The translations under genes and the position numbers were made by a program. From NCBI GenBank assembly GCA_902778895.1, contig CACYZF010000011.1, positions 1 through 64,000 on the forward strand: a stretch of DNA of 64,000 bases, read 5' to 3'. Numbering within the stretch: position 1 is the first letter of the stretch; each line of letters starts with the position of its first letter. Below are positions 46,072 to 55,811 of the stretch, piece by piece. The notes beneath the pieces were generated by a model that was not told the origin of the DNA, did no database searches, and was given only the letters and a program-made list of their open reading frames with translations. Source of the DNA: an uncultured bacterium (GTDB taxonomy: Bacteria; Verrucomicrobiota; Lentisphaeria; Victivallales; UBA1829).

Positions 46072-47403
46072 TCAACGGATTTCGCGCGCAAGAACAGGCC
46101 GGAAGCCGACCGCCGTGTCGCTTTCGTTCGGCGGCATGAAAAAGCGGTACGCGGAACGCAGTTTCTTCGGTTCCATGCCCCAGTCGCCGCCGCGGATCAC
46201 ACGGCATGCCGTTTCGGTGGTCCAGGTGCCGGCGTCAAACGGACGGTAGCGTGTGAATCCGACGCTGACCGGGTCGCGTTTGACCGGATCGGGACCCGCC
46301 ATCTCCGGGTCGGAATACGCCTTCGGGTCGTACCAGTCGTAACACCATTCGGCGGCATTGCCGGACATATCGTAGAGGTCCCAGGCATTCGGCTGAAAAC
46401 TCCCGACCGGAGCAGTCACGCGATGTCCGTCGTCGTCTGCGGCTCCGGCAACCGGCGGCAGCCGCCACTGGAACCGTTCGGCGGATTTGTAATCCAAACC
46501 GTTCGCATACTTCGCGCCTTCGTTTCCGAACTCGTCCCCCCAATGATAATTGGCCGACGTCCCGGCTCGGCAGGCGTATTCCCATTCGGTTTCGGTCGGC
46601 AGGCGGTATTCGTATCCGGACGGGATCCGTCCGGCGGCGCGTTCGAGTTCCGTGAGCTTTCGGCAGTACATGACGGCCTGGTCCCAGCGCACGCGGACGG
46701 CGGGCTGCGACGGCCGATTGAGTCGGAAATCGCCCCATTTGAGCGAATTGAAGCCCGGGATCAGCATCTGCATCTGACGGTTCGTGACTTCGGTCCGGGC
46801 AATCCAGAAGGGATGAGTGATCGCGACCTCGCGGACCGGCATTTCGTTATCCATCGACCCGCCCATCCTGAACTTGCCGGCGGGAATCCCGGCCATATCC
46901 AGATGCGCGGACGGTACGATGAAATCCTCGCCGGGCCGTCCCGGTTCGGCGGGAAGCAAAACCTTCGCGAGCTTTTCAATTTCTCCTTCATCGCGACGGT
47001 TGTCTTGTTCAGCGTCTTTTTGTTCCTCACGCGGCAGAAGCAACATCACGGATTCGGTACGGGTGTTTATCATGCGGACCAGAAGCGCCGCGCGGTCATG
47101 CGGAGAAAGGGAAGTATCCGCGAGGCCTGATTCGAGCGTGGAAAGGGTCTGTTTCGCTTCGGCCAGACGTTTCGCCTTCGCGCCGGATTCCGCACGCCAG
47201 GAAATGACGCTGTACACGAGGAATGCCACGACGCAGAGCACGAACAACAGCATGAAAATCTTGAAGATGCGGAGTTTCGCCTCCTCGTGTTGAAGCTCGG
47301 AGCGGAGACGCATCGTGGTCACGCCGGTGCTGCCGGGAGGAAAGAACTGTTTCGGCTTGCCGGAAGCGGCGGGCCGGGATGTATCGTCGGATTTCGGATT
47401 CAT
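46072..47403 (-). CDS. Membrane-anchored SUMF1/FGE-fold protein (catalytic cysteines absent)
   Basis: A 443-aa protein with one transmembrane helix (about 47-66) and a large outside part. The C-terminal formylglycine-generating-enzyme fold begins near 180 (PAGKFRMGG) and includes LPTETEWEYACRAGT, WDLYDMSGNAAEWCYDWYD and RVIRGGDWGMEPKKLRSAYR. Active FGE enzymes have cysteines in the R-G-G-S-W-x-C ... C segment; here it reads RGGDWGME, so sulfatase activation is unlikely. Related proteins bind ligands or serve other oxidative steps. ATG 47403 is chosen because an upstream frame lacks a signal and overlaps mnmG. Confidence 0.85.
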   Translation of the reverse strand: MNPKSDDTSRPAASGKPKQFFPPGSTGVTTMRLRSELQHEEAKLRIFKIFMLLFVLCVVAFLVYSVISWRAESGAKAKRLAEAKQTLSTLESGLADTSLSPHDRAALLVRMINTRTESVMLLLPREEQKDAEQDNRRDEGEIEKLAKVLLPAEPGRPGEDFIVPSAHLDMAGIPAGKFRMGGSMDNEMPVREVAITHPFWIARTEVTNRQMQMLIPGFNSLKWGDFRLNRPSQPAVRVRWDQAVMYCRKLTELERAAGRIPSGYEYRLPTETEWEYACRAGTSANYHWGDEFGNEGAKYANGLDYKSAERFQWRLPPVAGAADDDGHRVTAPVGSFQPNAWDLYDMSGNAAEWCYDWYDPKAYSDPEMAGPDPVKRDPVSVGFTRYRPFDAGTWTTETACRVIRGGDWGMEPKKLRSAYRFFMPPNESDTAVGFRPVLAREIR

Positions 47404-47569
47404 ACTGGAGCCTTGTTGAGCTATGGACGGATGAAGCGGGCGGAGTTGCGCCGTCCGCAGGCGTAATATAGCACAAAAACCGAAAAAAATCGAATGAAAA
47501 AGATGAAAAAACGGGGAATATGCTGTATATTGTATGCTGAAGTATATTTTATAACCGGATCCGGGATCT

Positions 47570-49453
47570 ATGGAAAACTCGTTTGACGTCATCGTGATCG
47601 GCGGAGGACATGCCGCCTGTGAAGCCGCCGCGGCCTCCGCGCGGCTCGGCGCGCCGACCCTGATGCTGACCATGAATCTGGACCACATCGCGCAGATGAG
47701 CTGCAATCCGTGCATCGGCGGCATCGCCAAGGGGCACCTCGTGCGCGAGATCGACGCCCTCGGCGGCCTCATGGGAAAGATCGCCGACGCCGCGTCCATC
47801 CAGTTCCGCATGCTGAACCGGGCGAAGGGCCCCGCCGTGTGGTCGCCGCGCGCGCAGTGCGACAAGACCTGCTACCAGCGCGCGATGAAGCACATGCTTG
47901 AGCTGACGCCGAACCTCACGATCCGCCAGGAAGAGGCAGTCGATTTCGTCACGGACGGCGATGCCGTCGCGGGCGTCGTGACGCGCCTCGGCAACACCTA
48001 CCGCTGCAAGGCGGTCGTCGTGGCGACCGGGACGTTCCTGCACGGTCTGCTTCACTACGGACTCACGCATTTCTCCGGGGGGCGGTCCGGCGACCCCGCC
48101 TCGGACCTGCTGCCGGAAGCCATCCGCGTCCGCCTCGGACTGAAGATGGGCCGCCTCAAAACGGGTACGCCGCCGCGCGTGCTCGGCAGCTCCGTGGATT
48201 TCAGCCGGATGGACGTGCAGCCGTCGGACACCGACCTGGAGGAGCATTTCTCGCACTTCGGCATCGAGGACGTCACGCCGCAGGTGAACGAACACAACCT
48301 GGACTGCCGCATCACCTGGACCACCGCCGCCACCGCCGACCTCGTGCGCGCCAACCTCGACAAAGCCCCGATGTACAACGGCCTGATTGAGGGCATCGGT
48401 ACGCGCTACTGTCCCTCGTTCGAGGACAAGGTCGTGCGGTTCCCCGACCACGAACGCCACCTCATCTACCTCGAGCCCGAGGGCGAGGCGACCGACGAAT
48501 ACTATGTGAACGGGATTTCGACCAGTCTGCCGCCCGAAGTGCAGGAGGGCATGCTGCGTTCCATTCCCGGCCTCGAACATGTCCGCTTTCTGCGCTACGC
48601 ATACGCCATCGAATACGACTACGTCGAACCCGCCCAGATGGACCGCACGTTCGCCGTGCGCGCATGGAAGGGCCTCTACCACGCAGGCCAGATCAACGGC
48701 ACGAGCGGATACGAGGAGGCCGCCGCGCAGGGGCTCGCCGCCGGACTGAACGCCGCACGGTTCGCCGCCGGGCTGGACGGCGTGGCGTTCGGGCGTGACG
48801 AAGCGTATCTGGGCGTGATGGCGGACGACCTGGTGACGAAGGAGATCAAAGAACCGTACCGGATGTTCACCAGCCGCGCGGAATACCGTCTGCGTCTGCG
48901 GCAGGACAATGCCGACCTCAGATTGTGCCGGAAAGCCCACGACCTCGGACTGCTTTCCGATACCGATTTCGACAAGTTCACACGCTACGAAAACCGTCTG
49001 CACGAGCTCGAAGCCGCCGCGCGCGCTGCGTCCATGCCCGGCGGCGGATCCGCGTGGGAACGTCTCCGCATCGCACAGGGCGACCTGAACATGAACGACC
49101 TGCCGTTCGAACCGGAGCTGATCGGCATCGACCTGAACGACCGCACCGACCGCCGCGCCGTCCGCGAACTCGCCGTGCAGGCGCATTACGAAGGGTATCT
49201 GCGGCAGGAGGAGGATTCCATCCGGCATCTGCACGGACTTGAGGCATGGGCGATCCCCGCCGAGCTCGATTACGCAACGCTTCCCGGCCTCAAAAACGAA
49301 ACCCGCCTCAAACTCGCGCGCATCCGTCCCGCCACGCTCGCGCAGGCGTCGCGCATCGACGGGATGACCCCGGCGGAGATCGGACTTCTGCAGGTGCTGC
49401 TCGCCCGCAGGAAACGCGAACAGGACGCGGAAGGCAAGGAAAAACAGCCATGA
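47570..49453 (+). CDS. mnmG: tRNA uridine-5-carboxymethylaminomethyl modification enzyme MnmG
   Basis: A 627-aa FAD enzyme making cmnm5U34 in tRNAs with MnmE. FAD site VIVIGGGHAACEAAAASARLG, then CNPCIGGIAKGHLVREIDALGG, GPAVWSPRAQCDK, and GRLKTGTPPR. The length matches the family (about 620-630). It overlaps the next gene (ATGA). Confidence 0.97.
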   Translation: MENSFDVIVIGGGHAACEAAAASARLGAPTLMLTMNLDHIAQMSCNPCIGGIAKGHLVREIDALGGLMGKIADAASIQFRMLNRAKGPAVWSPRAQCDKTCYQRAMKHMLELTPNLTIRQEEAVDFVTDGDAVAGVVTRLGNTYRCKAVVVATGTFLHGLLHYGLTHFSGGRSGDPASDLLPEAIRVRLGLKMGRLKTGTPPRVLGSSVDFSRMDVQPSDTDLEEHFSHFGIEDVTPQVNEHNLDCRITWTTAATADLVRANLDKAPMYNGLIEGIGTRYCPSFEDKVVRFPDHERHLIYLEPEGEATDEYYVNGISTSLPPEVQEGMLRSIPGLEHVRFLRYAYAIEYDYVEPAQMDRTFAVRAWKGLYHAGQINGTSGYEEAAAQGLAAGLNAARFAAGLDGVAFGRDEAYLGVMADDLVTKEIKEPYRMFTSRAEYRLRLRQDNADLRLCRKAHDLGLLSDTDFDKFTRYENRLHELEAAARAASMPGGGSAWERLRIAQGDLNMNDLPFEPELIGIDLNDRTDRRAVRELAVQAHYEGYLRQEEDSIRHLHGLEAWAIPAELDYATLPGLKNETRLKLARIRPATLAQASRIDGMTPAEIGLLQVLLARRKREQDAEGKEKQP

Positions 49454-50421
49454 ACGAAGAAACCGTCCCTATTGAAGAAAGCGAAGTCCGCCGCGAACCC
49501 GGCGCATGGTCGCGGTTCTGGGCGATCCGCTACGCCCGCGTGCCGATCCTGATCTGCGCGCTGTTCTTCGTGTTTGCGCTCGGGTCGGAATGCTACGCCG
49601 TGTACTGCGCGAAGACCGGCGCGACCCCGATTTATCAAGTTCAGAATCCCGAACTCCGCAATCACGCCCCGATGAAGGGACACATCCTCGGGACGGACTA
49701 CCTCGGCCGCGACGTGCTTCTGCGGGCGGTCTTCGCCACGCGTACCGCGGTGAAAGTCGGCATCGTGGCGTCCCTGATCTCGTCAGTGGTCGGCGTCGCG
49801 CTGGGACTGATCGGCGGGTATTACGGCGGCAAGACGGACGCGGTCGTCCTGTGGATTTACAGCACATTCGCGTCCATCCCCTCACTTTTGTTCATTCTGG
49901 CGTTCGCCCTGCTCGTTTCGAAGGGTTTCCTCAGCGCGCCGCTGGAAGCCGCGTTTCAGGCGTTCAGCCGCGCCATGAACACCGAACCGGGCATGATGGC
50001 GGTTTACCTCGGGATCGGCCTCACCGGCTGGGTGCAGCTCTGCCGCGTGGTGCGCGCGGAAACGCTCCGGCTGAAGACGCGCCCCTATGTGACTGCCGCC
50101 CGTTCGCTCGGCGTATCGGACCGCGGGATAATGTTCCGCCACATTCTGCCGAACCTGATGCACCTCGTGATCGTGTACTTCACCATGCGGTTCGCGTCCG
50201 CGGTGATGACCGAGGTAATCGTGAGCTATCTCGGGCTCGGCGTGAAGTTCGAGCCGAGCTGGGGCCTCATGATCTCGAACGGCCAGTCGCTTTTCTGGCG
50301 CGGCGCGTGGTGGGAGATCGCCGCCGCAACGGGATTCATGTTCGTGCTCGTTCTCGCGCTGAACATGACCGGAGACGCTCTGCGCGACGCTCTGGACCCG
50401 CGTCACACATCGGGCAAGTGA
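49450..50421 (+). CDS. ABC transporter permease, DppC/OppC family (orphan)
   Basis: A 323-aa inner-membrane protein. A first helix and periplasmic loop (GHILGTDYLGRDVLLRAV) and the binding-protein-dependent permease domain are typical of DppC; the EAA loop is AARSLGVSDRGIMFRHILPNL. Such permeases work with a DppB partner, two ATPases and a binding protein, none of which lie here. ATG 49450 has AAGGAA upstream. It is coupled to mnmG. Confidence 0.9.
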   Translation: MNEETVPIEESEVRREPGAWSRFWAIRYARVPILICALFFVFALGSECYAVYCAKTGATPIYQVQNPELRNHAPMKGHILGTDYLGRDVLLRAVFATRTAVKVGIVASLISSVVGVALGLIGGYYGGKTDAVVLWIYSTFASIPSLLFILAFALLVSKGFLSAPLEAAFQAFSRAMNTEPGMMAVYLGIGLTGWVQLCRVVRAETLRLKTRPYVTAARSLGVSDRGIMFRHILPNLMHLVIVYFTMRFASAVMTEVIVSYLGLGVKFEPSWGLMISNGQSLFWRGAWWEIAAATGFMFVLVLALNMTGDALRDALDPRHTSGK

Positions 50422-50453
50422 CGACCACGGATCCGGTTCCTGGAACGATGAAG

Positions 50454-50978
50454 TCATACCGGATCGTCTTTTGTCCTGACGGTCTTTCCTGAAACCTTCG
50501 AGCCCGCTCCATACACTTCCTTCTCATGGCTCAGATGGATCCCGATATGCCCGACGCCGAGGATGATGACCGCAACGATCAGCCAGACATTGAGGCCATA
50601 GACCCCGAGGAGGAAAAACGCCGTTACCGGGAGCGTCGCGCCGGCGACGGGGAAACCGCAGAAACGGCGGTATTGCTCGCGCATCGTTTTCCCGCTTCCG
50701 AAATAGCGAATCCAGTACAGCTCATACAGGATCATCAGAAGGAATGAGGCAACGAGCCACAAGCTCCACGGCGTCCATGCGCGAAGATTGAAATCCGGAA
50801 ACACCAGCACGATGACGCTGACAAGGACCTCGCCGGTCCTTTCCAGAATCAGAAGGACCCGGTTCTCTTTTCCTGCATACCGGTCATAGTCCCCGGGTTT
50901 GTTTTTCGCCCAGATGAGATTTGGGATCGTCAGCATGACCAGGTAAATGAGGCCCACATAGGAAAAACCGAAACGCAT
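50454..50978 (-). CDS. Integral membrane protein of unknown function
   Basis: A 174-aa protein with about five helices. It starts at ATG 50978, giving a first helix at 5-20 (FSYVGLIYLVMLTIPNLIWA), 11 bp after the YoaK-type gene. HIGIHLSHEKEVYG near the end is notable. No function can be given. Confidence 0.7.
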   Translation of the reverse strand: MRFGFSYVGLIYLVMLTIPNLIWAKNKPGDYDRYAGKENRVLLILERTGEVLVSVIVLVFPDFNLRAWTPWSLWLVASFLLMILYELYWIRYFGSGKTMREQYRRFCGFPVAGATLPVTAFFLLGVYGLNVWLIVAVIILGVGHIGIHLSHEKEVYGAGSKVSGKTVRTKDDPV

Positions 50979-50989
50979 CCGCTGTCTCT

Positions 50990-51667
50990 CTACGCTCTTT
51001 TGAGTCTTTTTTCCACGGAAATGATCCAAAGCACAACACAGAAAACAGCCGGAATGACGAATACCGTGTACGGCGAAACGTCTCTGAATGCAAATCCCCC
51101 GATCACAGCTCCGAATACAAAGGAAAGGATCACCAGGTAGTAATGCTTGGCTTTATAAATCTCATCAAGATTGTGGTGGAACAGCCCGGAAAACAGGGCG
51201 TTGGTCCCCTGCCGCAGGTTCCCGGTGCATGTGGTCGAGACGAACGGAAGGCCGTGAACATGCTGGAACGCCCGGACCTGCATGGCGCAGATAAACGAGA
51301 TCATTCCGTTGACCAGGAGATTCCAGTCTCCCGATGGGATGAATGCGACGGGAAGCAGAACGACGATTTCCAGAAAAAGCACAAACTGTTTCCAGGAAAG
51401 ACTCCATGGCAGAACAACTTTTTCCCGGATGATGTTTGCGACCAGGATCCCGGCGCCGTATGCGGAAATGGCAAACAGATATCTGCCGCAGTTCAGCCAA
51501 TGCCCGGCAGCGAGATTCATTCCGAGCAGGACCATGTTCCCCGTGATGGCATTGGCAAAGACGTGCCCCCGAAGCATGTAGGAATAGATATCAAGCAGCC
51601 CGGCAGCGAAGGTCAGAAGACATGCGACCAGAAGACTCTCGCCCTGATGAGATTGTTCCGTTTCCAT
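50990..51667 (-). CDS. YoaK family (DUF1275) membrane protein
   Basis: A 225-aa six-helix protein. The motifs GLLDIYSYMLRGHVFANAITGNMV, CAMQVRAFQHVHGLPFVSTTCTGNL are the DUF1275 hallmark. Function of the family is not known. ATG 51667 is used; a GTG two codons earlier is possible. Confidence 0.9.
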   Translation of the reverse strand: METEQSHQGESLLVACLLTFAAGLLDIYSYMLRGHVFANAITGNMVLLGMNLAAGHWLNCGRYLFAISAYGAGILVANIIREKVVLPWSLSWKQFVLFLEIVVLLPVAFIPSGDWNLLVNGMISFICAMQVRAFQHVHGLPFVSTTCTGNLRQGTNALFSGLFHHNLDEIYKAKHYYLVILSFVFGAVIGGFAFRDVSPYTVFVIPAVFCVVLWIISVEKRLKRA

Positions 51668-51694
51668 CGTCACAACACCCAGATAATCTCCGGT

Positions 51695-52660
51695 TCATCG
51701 GCCTGCGGAATCGAATTCCTCCTGCGTGACCTTCACGACTTCGTCCTGTTCCGGGCGGATGCCGGACTTGACGCCGCGTTTCTGCGAGAACAGCCATTTC
51801 CAGACTTCGGGGTTCTGATAGGTCCGGGTCCAGCAATCGTGCGGGCAGTCGGGATATTCCCAGTAAAAGACGTCATCGCTGCCGGCTTCCTTCAGCGCGG
51901 TATACATACGGCGGGACAGCATCACCGGCAAAGTCTGATCTGCTTCGCCGTGGAAGATCCAGATGGGCAGATCTTTCATCTTTCCGGTCTGGGCAGGATC
52001 ACCGCCGCCGCTGCACGTTATGCCCGCCGCAAAGAGGCCGGTCCCGTAACGTTCCATCAGCTCCCAAGTCCCGTAGCCGCCCAGCGAAAGACCGGTGATG
52101 TACACGCGGTCCGGATCGGTGTCGAACTCCCTGATCTTCTTCTGAATGAGAATGGGGACCATGCCGAGCGCCTGCCTTGGTTTTTCGGCCAGTTTCGCTT
52201 CCGCGCCGCCGCGATGCCGCGTGGCCCACAGCTGATCGCCGGGACACTGCGGCGCGAGCAGAACGACTTTCTGTTTCGCGGCTTTGATCTGCTTCACGAT
52301 GTCGGGGACCGCCAGACGGATGTTGGCAAGGTTTTCGCTGCCGCGTTCGCCGATGCCATGCAGAAAAACGAGGATGGCGGGCTTGCCGGGCTGGTCCTCG
52401 TTATAGACGCCCTGACAGTACCGCAGAACGCCCTCCTCGTTCGTGATCGTTTCCTGCTTCATGTTGTTGTCGTTCAGGATTTGCAATTCCCTGGCGAACT
52501 GCCGCTGAATCTGAGCCGACGGAGCCTCGCTCCCAGTGATCACCGCCGCATCAGCGGCCGCCGCGAGGGCAGGATCGGCCAGTTTGAACGCGGATTCAGT
52601 CGAACAGGCTGCCAGCGCGCCGAGCATGACACAGCCGAGCATACAGATGTTTTTTCTCAT
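51695..52660 (-). CDS. Lipoprotein alpha/beta-hydrolase esterase
   Basis: A 321-aa exported hydrolase. It has a lipobox GALAAC at about 17 and the nucleophile S in GLSLGGYG; the acid is probably D in HGEADQTLP and the histidine lies in CPHDCWT. The HGIGERG segment forms the oxyanion region. It resembles dienelactone/carboxylesterase proteins with a PHB-depolymerase-like core, which often act on plant cell wall esters. ATG 52660 has GGAAG five bases upstream; two in-frame ATGs earlier lack it. Confidence 0.85.
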   Translation of the reverse strand: MRKNICMLGCVMLGALAACSTESAFKLADPALAAAADAAVITGSEAPSAQIQRQFARELQILNDNNMKQETITNEEGVLRYCQGVYNEDQPGKPAILVFLHGIGERGSENLANIRLAVPDIVKQIKAAKQKVVLLAPQCPGDQLWATRHRGGAEAKLAEKPRQALGMVPILIQKKIREFDTDPDRVYITGLSLGGYGTWELMERYGTGLFAAGITCSGGGDPAQTGKMKDLPIWIFHGEADQTLPVMLSRRMYTALKEAGSDDVFYWEYPDCPHDCWTRTYQNPEVWKWLFSQKRGVKSGIRPEQDEVVKVTQEEFDSAGR

Positions 52661-52760
52661 GATATCTTCCATCAATTGTTTCACGAAACAGAATGAATCG
52701 TCCCCTCCGGAACAGAGGGGGTATGCAGATTCGTTTTTGAGGGAGGAAATCGCGTCAGGG

Positions 52761-54212
52761 TCAGGCTTTCGCCGCGGCCTTTTCCGCCTCCAGCTGGGCT
52801 TCCGGCGTGAAAGTCACGAGCGGAGCGTTTGCGGAATTCTTTTCCGCCGACGTCCAGAGATCGGCAAGGAGCTTTTCGGCCTCGGCGGCGTTTTCGGACC
52901 GGTAGCCGCTGTCGCCGATGTTGGAGAGGCGTTCCAGGATGGTCGTCGGGATGAAGTCTCCGAGCGGGACCTTGGTCATGAATGCGTCGTCGCGGCGGCG
53001 GTCAAACGTGACCTCGATCACCAGTCCGGCTGTGATCAGATCGTTCAGCACGGCGCGTGCGATGCGGATCGGGATCTCCAGTTGGCCGGAGATATCCGTG
53101 ATGGTCACGGCTCCGGTCCGGTTGTTGAACGCATCTCCGAGGAGCTTCATGATGCGGATGGCGCAGATGGAGCGGTAGTGCATGCAGAGGGGCTGATCGC
53201 CGGGATAGTATTCGTAGTAGTTGACGTTCTGGACGGCGAACGAGAACTGCGCGCCAAGGAGGATCACGGTCCAGGTAGCCTGAAGCCAGAGGAGGAAGAA
53301 CGGCAGAGCGGCGAAGCTGCCGTAAACCTTGTTGTAGCTCGTGAGGATCGTCTGCAGGAACATGTAGATGTACTGTGTGATGATGAGAAGCGTGCCTGTC
53401 AGGATGGCGCCCCAGAGCGCGGCTTTCGGTTTCACACGGGTATTCGGGATGAAGAGGTAGAGGAAGAAGAACATGACCCAGGCGAGCACGAACGGGGAGA
53501 CGTAGCGGATGGCGTCCAGCAGATAGCCTTTTCCCGGGAGCCACTCGACGCCCTCGATGCTGGCCATGCCGAAGGTGTTGAGACCGAGGAGAAGCACCGC
53601 GAAAACCGGGCAGAGGAGCAGCAGCGTGATGTAGTCGCTGAGCTTGCGAAGCAGGGGCCGTCCCTGCTTGATGCCCCAGATGTCGTTGAACGAGTTTTCG
53701 ATATTGGCCAGGAGTTTCAGCGCCGTGAAGAACAGCATGCCGACGCCGATGCCCGTGATGACGCCGCCCGCGGCGACCTTGAGCGTGGTGTCCGCAAAGT
53801 TCAGGATCCATTCGGCGACCTGTTCCTGCCCGACGAAGCTCTCGACGAGTTTTCCGCGGAGCACCTCCTCGAAATTGAAGCCGCGCGCGATGCCGAGGAG
53901 AAGCGCGACGAGCGGGACGACCGACATGAGGGTGAGGAAGGTCAGCGAGGAAGCCCGCAGTCCGCATTTGTTCTTGACGAAATTCTTGGCCGTCAGCAGG
54001 AGGACACGCTCGACGGCAAGCGGGAAAGCTTTGCTCTTCGGCAGGTCGGCCGTACGGACGTTCCAAACCTTCTCCTCGATCTGTTTCAGCGGGGCGGAGT
54101 CTTCCTTGTCCGGCTGTTCCGCGACGTTCAGAGCGGACTTCGTGGCGGAGGGATTGTCCGTGCGGACATCGGCGGCCGTTTGTTCGGGTTCTTTCCTGGA
54201 GGTTGGTTTCAT
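52761..54212 (-). CDS. YihY/virulence factor BrkB family inner-membrane protein
   Basis: A 483-aa protein. Six helices over about 60-330 form the YihY core (FLTLMSVVPLVALLLGIARGF; ENSFNDIWGI; VYGSFAALPFFLLWLQATWTVILLGAQ). A C-terminal winged-helix-like domain follows (ITDISGQLEIPIRIARAVLNDLITAGLV). The family was once called ribonuclease BN, but it is not a nuclease. CGGAG precedes the ATG. It follows the TSUP gene by 40 bp. Confidence 0.92.
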   Translation of the reverse strand: MKPTSRKEPEQTAADVRTDNPSATKSALNVAEQPDKEDSAPLKQIEEKVWNVRTADLPKSKAFPLAVERVLLLTAKNFVKNKCGLRASSLTFLTLMSVVPLVALLLGIARGFNFEEVLRGKLVESFVGQEQVAEWILNFADTTLKVAAGGVITGIGVGMLFFTALKLLANIENSFNDIWGIKQGRPLLRKLSDYITLLLLCPVFAVLLLGLNTFGMASIEGVEWLPGKGYLLDAIRYVSPFVLAWVMFFFLYLFIPNTRVKPKAALWGAILTGTLLIITQYIYMFLQTILTSYNKVYGSFAALPFFLLWLQATWTVILLGAQFSFAVQNVNYYEYYPGDQPLCMHYRSICAIRIMKLLGDAFNNRTGAVTITDISGQLEIPIRIARAVLNDLITAGLVIEVTFDRRRDDAFMTKVPLGDFIPTTILERLSNIGDSGYRSENAAEAEKLLADLWTSAEKNSANAPLVTFTPEAQLEAEKAAAKA

Positions 54213-54252
54213 GTTTTGATCTCCGTATGTGATGGGGATGAAAAAAACGGGT

Positions 54253-55125
54253 TCAGCCCGCCGCGGGTTCCAGTCCGGGCGGAGGAAGCTCGGCGGGCGC
54301 CGTTTTCTCCGTCGGAACGGATTCCGGTTCGGGCATATTGACGGATGAGGACGGCCAGAGAAGCTTGACCGCGGAAACGATGACGATGATCTCGATAATG
54401 ACCTCGAAGAAGCGCTGCGGAGCGCGTTTCACGAAGAGCACGCCCAGGGCCGCGCCGATCAGGATGAGCGGAAGCATCGGCAGAACGGCGTGCAGGGACG
54501 CGGCCGTAACGCGCCCCTCGAAACAGAATATCGGGAGCTTGGTCCAGTTCATGATCATGAAGAACCAGGCGCAAGTGCCGACATAGCGGTCCTTCGGCAG
54601 TTTCATGCTCAACAGATACAGCGCCATCACGGGCCCGGCGGCGTTCGCCACCTGCGTGGTGAATCCGGCGGCAAGCCCGACGACCGCGGAAAAAGCCCAG
54701 TGGCTCGGGACGGCCGCGTGCTTGAAGAACGCCACGCGGACCAGATGCACCGCCGCCAGGAGCAGGATGATCCAGCCGATCAGAATGCGGAGATGCTCCG
54801 GCCGGTTCAGATACCGCAGCGTCACGAATCCGAGCGCGAGCCCGAGCATGGTGTACGGGAGCAGACGGACCACGATCTTCCAGTCGGCGTTTTTCCGGTA
54901 ATACGACACCGCGAAGATGTCGCCGGCGCAGATCATGAGCAGCATCACGCCGGTCGCGAACCCAGGATTCAGGTCGAACGCCACCGCGAGCAGGATCACG
55001 GGGAGCATGCCGAGCCCGGGAATGCCGGACTTGTTCACGCCCACGAGCAGTGCGGAGACGGCGAGGATCGCCAGCTGAAACGCCGTCATATCGGGGAAAC
55101 AGAACTCCATGAAGCCGGAAAACAT
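54253..55125 (-). CDS. TSUP family (TauE/SafE) sulfite/anion exporter-like protein
   Basis: A 290-aa membrane protein with about eight helices. VGVNKSGIPGLGMLPVILLA and AAGFTTQVANAAGPVMALYLL are the two family motifs. The substrate is unknown; the family carries sulfite, sulfoacetate and similar anions. A proline-rich tail ends it. It shares a TAATG junction with the HD gene. Confidence 0.9.
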   Translation of the reverse strand: MFSGFMEFCFPDMTAFQLAILAVSALLVGVNKSGIPGLGMLPVILLAVAFDLNPGFATGVMLLMICAGDIFAVSYYRKNADWKIVVRLLPYTMLGLALGFVTLRYLNRPEHLRILIGWIILLLAAVHLVRVAFFKHAAVPSHWAFSAVVGLAAGFTTQVANAAGPVMALYLLSMKLPKDRYVGTCAWFFMIMNWTKLPIFCFEGRVTAASLHAVLPMLPLILIGAALGVLFVKRAPQRFFEVIIEIIVIVSAVKLLWPSSSVNMPEPESVPTEKTAPAELPPPGLEPAAG

Positions 55126-55790
55126 TACCGGAGGCCCTCCTGTTCCTCGTTCAGACGGTCGAAGAACGCCCGCATGAAGGCAGCCCGTTCAGCGGCGAAC
55201 CGCCGCGCGGAACCGGTCAGCAGATGATCCGGGAGCCCGCGCAGTTTCACGAGGTATTCGCGGTAGGCGGAATCCTGGCTGGAATACGATTCCGAGGCGA
55301 GAGCGACCTCTTCGGAATTGTGCAGGCAGGCCCCGATGCGCCCGGCGAAATGGAACGCGCGCGCCACGCCGAACGCCCCGAGCGAATCGAGCTTGTCCGC
55401 GTCGTACACGATGCACGCTTCGAGTGTGGCAGGCTTCAGGGTGCCGCGGTAACGATGCGTCCGCACGATCTCCGAAATGTGATGCACGAACGCCGCATCT
55501 TCGCAGCCCTCCTCCTCAAGGATGCGCCAGGCTTTGTCCGCGCCGAGCGCGGCGTGGCAGAGCTTGCCGCCGGAGGCGAGTTCCTCCGGACGCGCGACGT
55601 CGTGGAGCAGCGCGCCGAACCGCACGGCTTCCGGGTCGCAACCGGATTCCTCCGCGGCGATCCGTTCGGCATTTTTCAGCACGCGGAGCGTGTGGGCGAA
55701 GTCGTGGCAGCCGGGCGCGTCACCGAGTTCGCGGCGCACCCGTTCGAATACACGGTCCCAGAGGCTGGGGGATGCCCCGGAGGAGTTCAC
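55125..55790 (-). CDS. HD-domain phosphohydrolase
   Basis: A 221-aa soluble enzyme with CHDFAHTLRVLKNAERIA and GALLHDVARPEE (H...HD) followed by YDADKLDSLGAFG, as in the YedJ-like HD proteins. It begins at GTG 55790, 21 bp after glgC. The substrate is not known, though these act on nucleotides or their derivatives. Confidence 0.87.
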   Translation of the reverse strand: MNSSGASPSLWDRVFERVRRELGDAPGCHDFAHTLRVLKNAERIAAEESGCDPEAVRFGALLHDVARPEELASGGKLCHAALGADKAWRILEEEGCEDAAFVHHISEIVRTHRYRGTLKPATLEACIVYDADKLDSLGAFGVARAFHFAGRIGACLHNSEEVALASESYSSQDSAYREYLVKLRGLPDHLLTGSARRFAAERAAFMRAFFDRLNEEQEGLR

Positions 55791-55811
55791 GTTCGTTCTC
55801 GCGGAAGGGGG

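Noticed and set aside
47404..47865. N-terminal extension of the FGE-fold protein over mnmG
   Set aside because: It would overlap the start of mnmG by about 300 bp on the opposite strand and has arginine/proline-rich noise-like sequence; ATG 47403 has a suitable site.
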